10,806 nt of DNA from Neisseriaceae bacterium (GTDB lineage Bacteria > Pseudomonadota > Gammaproteobacteria > Burkholderiales > Neisseriaceae). Positions 7,530 through 10,806 of this stretch are shown here, piece after piece; position 1 is the first letter of the stretch; the number at the start of each line of letters is the position of its first letter. The DNA lies in the NCBI GenBank assembly GCA_030146285.1, contig JASLBZ010000141.1, positions 1-10,806 on the forward strand, given 5' to 3'. The notes under the pieces were generated by a model that worked only from the letters and a program-made list of their open reading frames with translations, did not search any database and was not told where the DNA came from. The translations under genes and the position numbers were made by a program.

Positions 7530-8009
7530 ATGACTAATTTTATTAAAACATTTGCACTGACTGAGTTATTGGTGGGTCTGTCTGTGACCTTCCGTAACTT
7601 CTTCGCTCGCAAGCTAACATTACGTTACCCTGTCGAGAGAACACCTCAATCAGTGAGATTCCGTGGCTTACATGCCCAACGCCGTTATGAAAATGGTGAA
7701 GAGCGTTGTATTGCTTGTAAATTATGCGAGGCAGTTTGTCCTGCTTTGGCCATTTCAATTGAATCAGAACAACGTGATGACGGCAGCCGCCGTACCACAC
7801 GTTATGATATTGATTTAACGAAGTGTATTTTCTGCGGTTTCTGTGAAGAAGCTTGTCCGGTTGATGCCATCGTTGAAACCCAAATCTTTGAATATCATGG
7901 TGAAAAACGTGGTGACTTGTATTACACCAAACCCATGTTATTGGCGATTGGGGATAAATACGAGTCAGAAATCGCCAAGTGTAAAGCAGCTGATGCGCCA
8001 TATCGTTAA
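7530..8009 (+). CDS. nuoI: NADH-quinone oxidoreductase subunit I (clusters N6a and N6b)
   Basis: NuoI (TYKY homologue) is an 8Fe ferredoxin-type subunit at the membrane surface that carries N6a and N6b, the wire between NuoG and the N2 cluster of NuoB. The 159-residue product has an amphipathic N-terminus, then two classic C-x2-C-x2-C-x3-C motifs: Cys60, 63, 66 and 70 (CIACKLCEAVCP) and Cys99, 102, 105 and 109 (CIFCGFCEEACP), with C70 and C109 each followed by proline. The segment RYPVERTPQSVRFRGLHAQR before the first motif is also typical. The gene starts 16 bases after nuoH, with purine-rich GAGAG at 7520-7524 before the ATG. A 152-codon antisense open frame covers it but is a shadow. Confidence 0.98.
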   Translation: MTNFIKTFALTELLVGLSVTFRNFFARKLTLRYPVERTPQSVRFRGLHAQRRYENGEERCIACKLCEAVCPALAISIESEQRDDGSRRTTRYDIDLTKCIFCGFCEEACPVDAIVETQIFEYHGEKRGDLYYTKPMLLAIGDKYESEIAKCKAADAPYR

Positions 8010-8018
8010 GGGGATATC

Positions 8019-8663
8019 ATGTTTCAACTGATTTTGTTTTATGTATTTGCAGCAGTGATTTTATTCTCTGCTTTGCAAGTGGTTACCACTAAAAATCCGG
8101 TTAACGCAGCCTTATACTTGGTATTAACGTTTTGTACCAGTGCCCTAATGTGGGTACTGATGCAGGCGGAATTCTTGGGTATTATCTTGGTTGTGGTTTA
8201 CGTTGGCGCTGTGATGGTTCTGTTCTTGTTTATCGTGATGATGTTGAATATCGATATTGAAGAAATGCGTAAGGGTTTTTGGAAAAATCTACCTGTTTCA
8301 GGCACGATTGGTGTGTTGTTTGCCGTTTTGTTGATTTTGATTTTAATCAATCCAAAAACCGACTTATCTGCATTCACCATGCAAGATCTTCCTGCTGATT
8401 ACAGCAATATTCGTGCTTTGGGTAGCGAAATTTACACCACTTATGTTCTGCCGTTTGAATTGGCAGCTGTGTTGTTGGTTTTGGGTATTGTGGCTGCAAT
8501 TGCTTTGGTTCATCGCCCAAGCACCAACCCACGTCGCCAAAACCCAGCTGAGCAAGTTAAGGTTCAAGCCAAAGATCGTTTCCGCATGGTAAACATTCCT
8601 GTTGTGTTGCCACAAAGTGATGAAGCGCAAACTGAAGAAAATGATTCTAAGGAGGCTAAATAA
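8019..8663 (+). CDS. nuoJ: NADH-quinone oxidoreductase subunit J (membrane)
   Basis: NuoJ (ND6 homologue) is a five-helix membrane subunit next to NuoH, NuoA and NuoK; its third helix changes conformation during coupling. The 214-residue product has hydrophobic segments at about 1-21, 29-49, 53-77, 94-111 and 143-164. The third contains the conserved VVYVGAVMVLFLFIVMMLN, including the tyrosine-glycine bulge region. The last 49 residues form a hydrophilic tail (KVQAKDRFRMVNIP, then an acidic end SDEAQTEENDSKEAK), somewhat longer than in E. coli NuoJ. AGGGGA at 8009-8014, overlapping the nuoI stop, precedes the ATG by four bases. The end of the gene contains the nuoK ribosome site, and its TAA overlaps the nuoK ATG by one base. 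Confidence 0.97.
   Translation: MFQLILFYVFAAVILFSALQVVTTKNPVNAALYLVLTFCTSALMWVLMQAEFLGIILVVVYVGAVMVLFLFIVMMLNIDIEEMRKGFWKNLPVSGTIGVLFAVLLILILINPKTDLSAFTMQDLPADYSNIRALGSEIYTTYVLPFELAAVLLVLGIVAAIALVHRPSTNPRRQNPAEQVKVQAKDRFRMVNIPVVLPQSDEAQTEENDSKEAK
8649..8655 (+). promoter_or_regulatory. Strong ribosome binding site of nuoK
   Basis: AAGGAGG, a full Shine-Dalgarno core, ends seven bases before the nuoK ATG and lies within the last nuoJ codons (SKEAK). It is the best ribosome site in the window. Confidence 0.8.
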
Positions 8664-8968
8664 TGATTAGCATCACGCATTATCTTGTGTTGGCCGCATT
8701 GCTATTTGGTATCAGTGCAATGGGTATTTTTATGAATCGACGCAACGCATTAATCTTATTGATGTGTTGTGAGTTGATGCTTTTGGCAGTTAATTTCAAC
8801 TTCGTGGCATTCTCTCAGTATTTGGGAGATACCGCAGGTCAAATTTTTGTATTCTTTATTTTGACTGTGGCAGCTGCCGAAGCGGCAATTGGCTTAGCCA
8901 TTATGGTGTTAGTGTTCCGTAACCGTAAGAGCATTAACGTTCTCGATTTAGGCAGCCTGAAAGGCTAA
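8663..8968 (+). CDS. nuoK: NADH-quinone oxidoreductase subunit K (membrane)
   Basis: NuoK (ND4L homologue) is a small three-helix antiporter-like subunit in the proton path between NuoJ/NuoA and NuoN. The 101-residue product has helices at about 5-24, 28-50 and 57-85. Glu37 (MCCELML) in helix 2 and Glu73 (VAAAEAAIGLAI) in helix 3 are the two membrane glutamates essential in E. coli NuoK (Glu36 and Glu72). The length is almost exactly that of the family. It overlaps nuoJ by one base and ends in a DUS site. A 13-codon open frame begins on its stop codon before nuoL. Confidence 0.98.
   Translation: MISITHYLVLAALLFGISAMGIFMNRRNALILLMCCELMLLAVNFNFVAFSQYLGDTAGQIFVFFILTVAAAEAAIGLAIMVLVFRNRKSINVLDLGSLKG
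8950..8961 (+). repeat. DNA uptake sequence (AGGCAGCCTGAA) at the nuoK 3' end
   Basis: Second exact AGGCAGCCTGAA, four bases before the nuoK stop codon, encoding GSLK in the non-conserved C-terminal tail, where protein constraint cannot easily explain it. It has no inverted partner here, so it is not part of a visible terminator hairpin. Confidence 0.75.
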
Positions 8969-8996
8969 TGGATACCAAGACGGATATATTAAGAAC

Positions 8997-10806
8997 ATGG
9001 ATAAAATGAGCTTGTATTTATTAATTGCCTTAGCGCCACTTGTGGGCTCGCTGATAGCGGGCTTCTTTGGCCGCGCGATAGGACCCAAGGCCACACAAAC
9101 TGTGACCATTTTGGGTGTGGCTGTTTCTGCCATCCTATCGGCAAAGGTTTTGTACGACTTTTCAATGGGTAACGCAGATGTTTTCAATGAAAACATCTAT
9201 ACCTGGTTAACCATGGGCGGACTGGATTTCTCAGTTGGCTTTATGGTCGATAGCTTAACTGCCTTGATGTTGGTGGTGGTGACAAGCGTATCGTTAATGG
9301 TTCACATCTACACCATCGGTTACATGAAGGGTGATCCTGGATACGAGCGTTTCTTCTGCTACATTTCATTGTTTACATTCTCAATGCTAATGTTGGTGAT
9401 GAGTAACAACTTCGTCCAACTGTTCTTTGGTTGGGAAGCTGTAGGCTTGGTGTCTTATCTATTGATTGGTTTTTACTACGACCGTCCAACGGCTGTGTAT
9501 GCCAACTTAAAAGCATTTATGGTAAACCGTGTGGGTGACTTTGGTTTCCTATTGGGCATTGGCTTGGTATTGGCTTACTTCGGTGGCAGTTTGTACTACA
9601 CCGACGTTTTTGCTGCGGCACCAGGTGTTGCAAATGCAACCATCGAAATCATCCCTGGCCAAGAATGGTCATTGATGACTGTTACTACCATCTTGTTGTT
9701 TGTGGGTGCGATGGGTAAATCAGCACAATTTCCATTACACGTTTGGTTACCAGACTCAATGGAAGGCCCAACACCGATTTCAGCATTGATTCACGCGGCA
9801 ACCATGGTTACTGCAGGTATCTTTATGGTGAGCCGTATGTCACCATTGTTTGAATTGTCTAGCACAACCTTAAACTTCATCATGATTATTGGCGCGATTA
9901 CGGCTTTGTTCATGGGTTTATTGGGTATTGTACAAAACGACATCAAACGCGTGATTGCCTACTCAACCTTGTCTCAGCTTGGTTACATGACTGTTGCTTT
10001 GGGTGCATCTGCTTACTCAATGGGTATGTTCCACGTGATGACTCACGCATTCTTTAAAGCGTTGTTATTCTTGGCTGCCGGTTCGGTAATCATGGGTATG
10101 CATCACGATCAAGACATGCGCAATATGGGTGGTTTGCGTAAATACATGCCAATTACTTGGATCACGATGTTAATCGGTGCCTTGTCATTGATTGGTACGC
10201 CATTCTTCTCTGGTTTTTACTCAAAAGACTCGATTATTGAAGCGGTTCATGCATCGAATTTACCTGCTGCTGATTGGGCATTGTTCGCTTTGCTAGCCAG
10301 CGTGTTTGTGACTGCTTTTTACTCATTCCGTCAGTACTTCATGGTTTTCCATGGTAAAGAACGTTGGAAAGAGAAGGGCAATCATCACGAACACCATGAT
10401 GATCACCATCACCACGGTTTGTCTGCGAATGAAAATCCAAAAGAAAGCCCTTGGGTTGTAACCTTACCTTTGGTTTTATTGGCTATCCCATCAATCTTTG
10501 TTGGTGCTTGGGTGATTGAACCGATGTTGTATGGCAACTTCTTTGATGGCGTGATTTTTGTGAACGCAGAAGCACATCCAACAATGGCGATCATGAAAGA
10601 AGAGTTCACTCACATGGGTGGTACTTGGGGCATGACTTTGCATGGTTTCAGTGCAATGCCATTTTGGTTAGCATTGGCAGGTGTTGTTGCAGCTTGGTTC
10701 TTCTACATGAAAGCACCACAGCTACCTGCAAAAATTGCTGGCAGCATCAAACCTGTTTACACCTTGTTAATTAACAAATACTACCTAGATGAACTTTACT
10801 ACGCTG
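8997..10806 (+). CDS. nuoL: NADH-quinone oxidoreductase subunit L (proton pump), 3' end outside window
   Basis: NuoL (ND5 homologue) is the distal antiporter-like proton-pumping subunit. 603 codons are present without a stop; the last membrane helix and most of the long lateral helix are missing. Key residues are visible: Glu147 (FFGWEAVGLVSYLLIGF), Lys241 (GAMGKSAQFPLHVWLPD), His265 (ISALIHAATMVTAG), His346, His350 and Lys354 (MFHVMTHAFFKALLFL) and Lys410-Asp411 (GFYSKDSI), matching the charged axis known in E. coli. Residues 463-473 are a histidine-rich loop, HHEHHDDHHHH. The start is uncertain: ATG 8997 gives MDKMSLYLLIALAPL, while ATG 9006 gives MSLYLLIALAPL. Neither has a strong ribosome site. 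The 9006 ATG overlaps, as ATGA, the stop of a short frame beginning on the nuoK stop, so coupling could favour it. Confidence 0.96.
   Translation, partial: MDKMSLYLLIALAPLVGSLIAGFFGRAIGPKATQTVTILGVAVSAILSAKVLYDFSMGNADVFNENIYTWLTMGGLDFSVGFMVDSLTALMLVVVTSVSLMVHIYTIGYMKGDPGYERFFCYISLFTFSMLMLVMSNNFVQLFFGWEAVGLVSYLLIGFYYDRPTAVYANLKAFMVNRVGDFGFLLGIGLVLAYFGGSLYYTDVFAAAPGVANATIEIIPGQEWSLMTVTTILLFVGAMGKSAQFPLHVWLPDSMEGPTPISALIHAATMVTAGIFMVSRMSPLFELSSTTLNFIMIIGAITALFMGLLGIVQNDIKRVIAYSTLSQLGYMTVALGASAYSMGMFHVMTHAFFKALLFLAAGSVIMGMHHDQDMRNMGGLRKYMPITWITMLIGALSLIGTPFFSGFYSKDSIIEAVHASNLPAADWALFALLASVFVTAFYSFRQYFMVFHGKERWKEKGNHHEHHDDHHHHGLSANENPKESPWVVTLPLVLLAIPSIFVGAWVIEPMLYGNFFDGVIFVNAEAHPTMAIMKEEFTHMGGTWGMTLHGFSAMPFWLALAGVVAAWFFYMKAPQLPAKIAGSIKPVYTLLINKYYLDELYYA

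Noticed and set aside
7543..8001. A 152-codon open frame antisense to nuoI
   Set aside because: It lies entirely opposite a gene with two intact ferredoxin motifs. Its translation shows no recognisable domain, and its length follows from the codon use of the sense strand.
8297..8308. Minus-strand ATCGTGCCTGAA in nuoJ as another uptake sequence
   Set aside because: Only the 3' TGCCTGAA matches; such partial matches are expected by chance.
1..10806. A hidden accessory or defence system within the window
   Set aside because: Every part of the window except short gaps is covered by recognisable complex I subunits in the standard order, with intact cofactor motifs and no insertions or foreign-looking segments.

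Overview
The window is a continuous stretch of a respiratory complex I (NADH:quinone oxidoreductase) operon, all on the + strand. In order it carries the last codons of nuoA, then nuoB, C, D, E, F, G, H, I, J and K complete, and the first 603 codons of nuoL, cut off by the window end. Gaps are 0 to 33 bases and several genes overlap, so this is one polycistronic unit. No RNA gene, insertion sequence, CRISPR array, promoter or terminator is visible. The operon promoter must lie upstream of nuoA and the rest of the locus (expected nuoM and nuoN) downstream of the window.

The organism is most likely a low-to-moderate GC betaproteobacterium of the family Neisseriaceae. Three things point there. 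nuoC and nuoD are separate genes, unlike the fused nuoCD of enterobacteria. The protein sequences (NuoB starting MGIEGVLEKGFITTSADTVL, NuoD starting (M)AKLRNYTINFGPQHPAAHG) look like neisserial versions as I remember them. The DNA also carries 12-mers of the neisserial DNA uptake sequence (DUS) type: AGGCAGCCTGAA twice and AAGCTGCCTGAA twice. I cannot fix the genus. The dialect suggests relatives of Kingella or Simonsiella rather than Neisseria proper.

Layout by function: nuoE, nuoF and nuoG (2368-6464) encode the NADH-oxidising module with FMN and clusters N1a, N3, N1b, N5 and N4. nuoB, nuoC, nuoD and nuoI (42-2368 and 7530-8009) encode the connecting module with N2, N6a and N6b and the quinone site. 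nuoA, nuoH, nuoJ, nuoK and nuoL encode membrane subunits for quinone access and proton pumping. All the iron-sulfur ligands and key charged membrane residues I checked are present, so the enzyme should be functional.

I found no undescribed multi-gene system here. Points worth a second look are the DUS copies inside coding sequence (including one palindromic copy that reads as two different dialects), two short open frames that start on the stop codons of nuoF and nuoK and fill the only two gaps longer than 20 bases, a histidine-rich loop in NuoL, and two start codons (nuoB, nuoD) that automatic ORF callers would place too far upstream.
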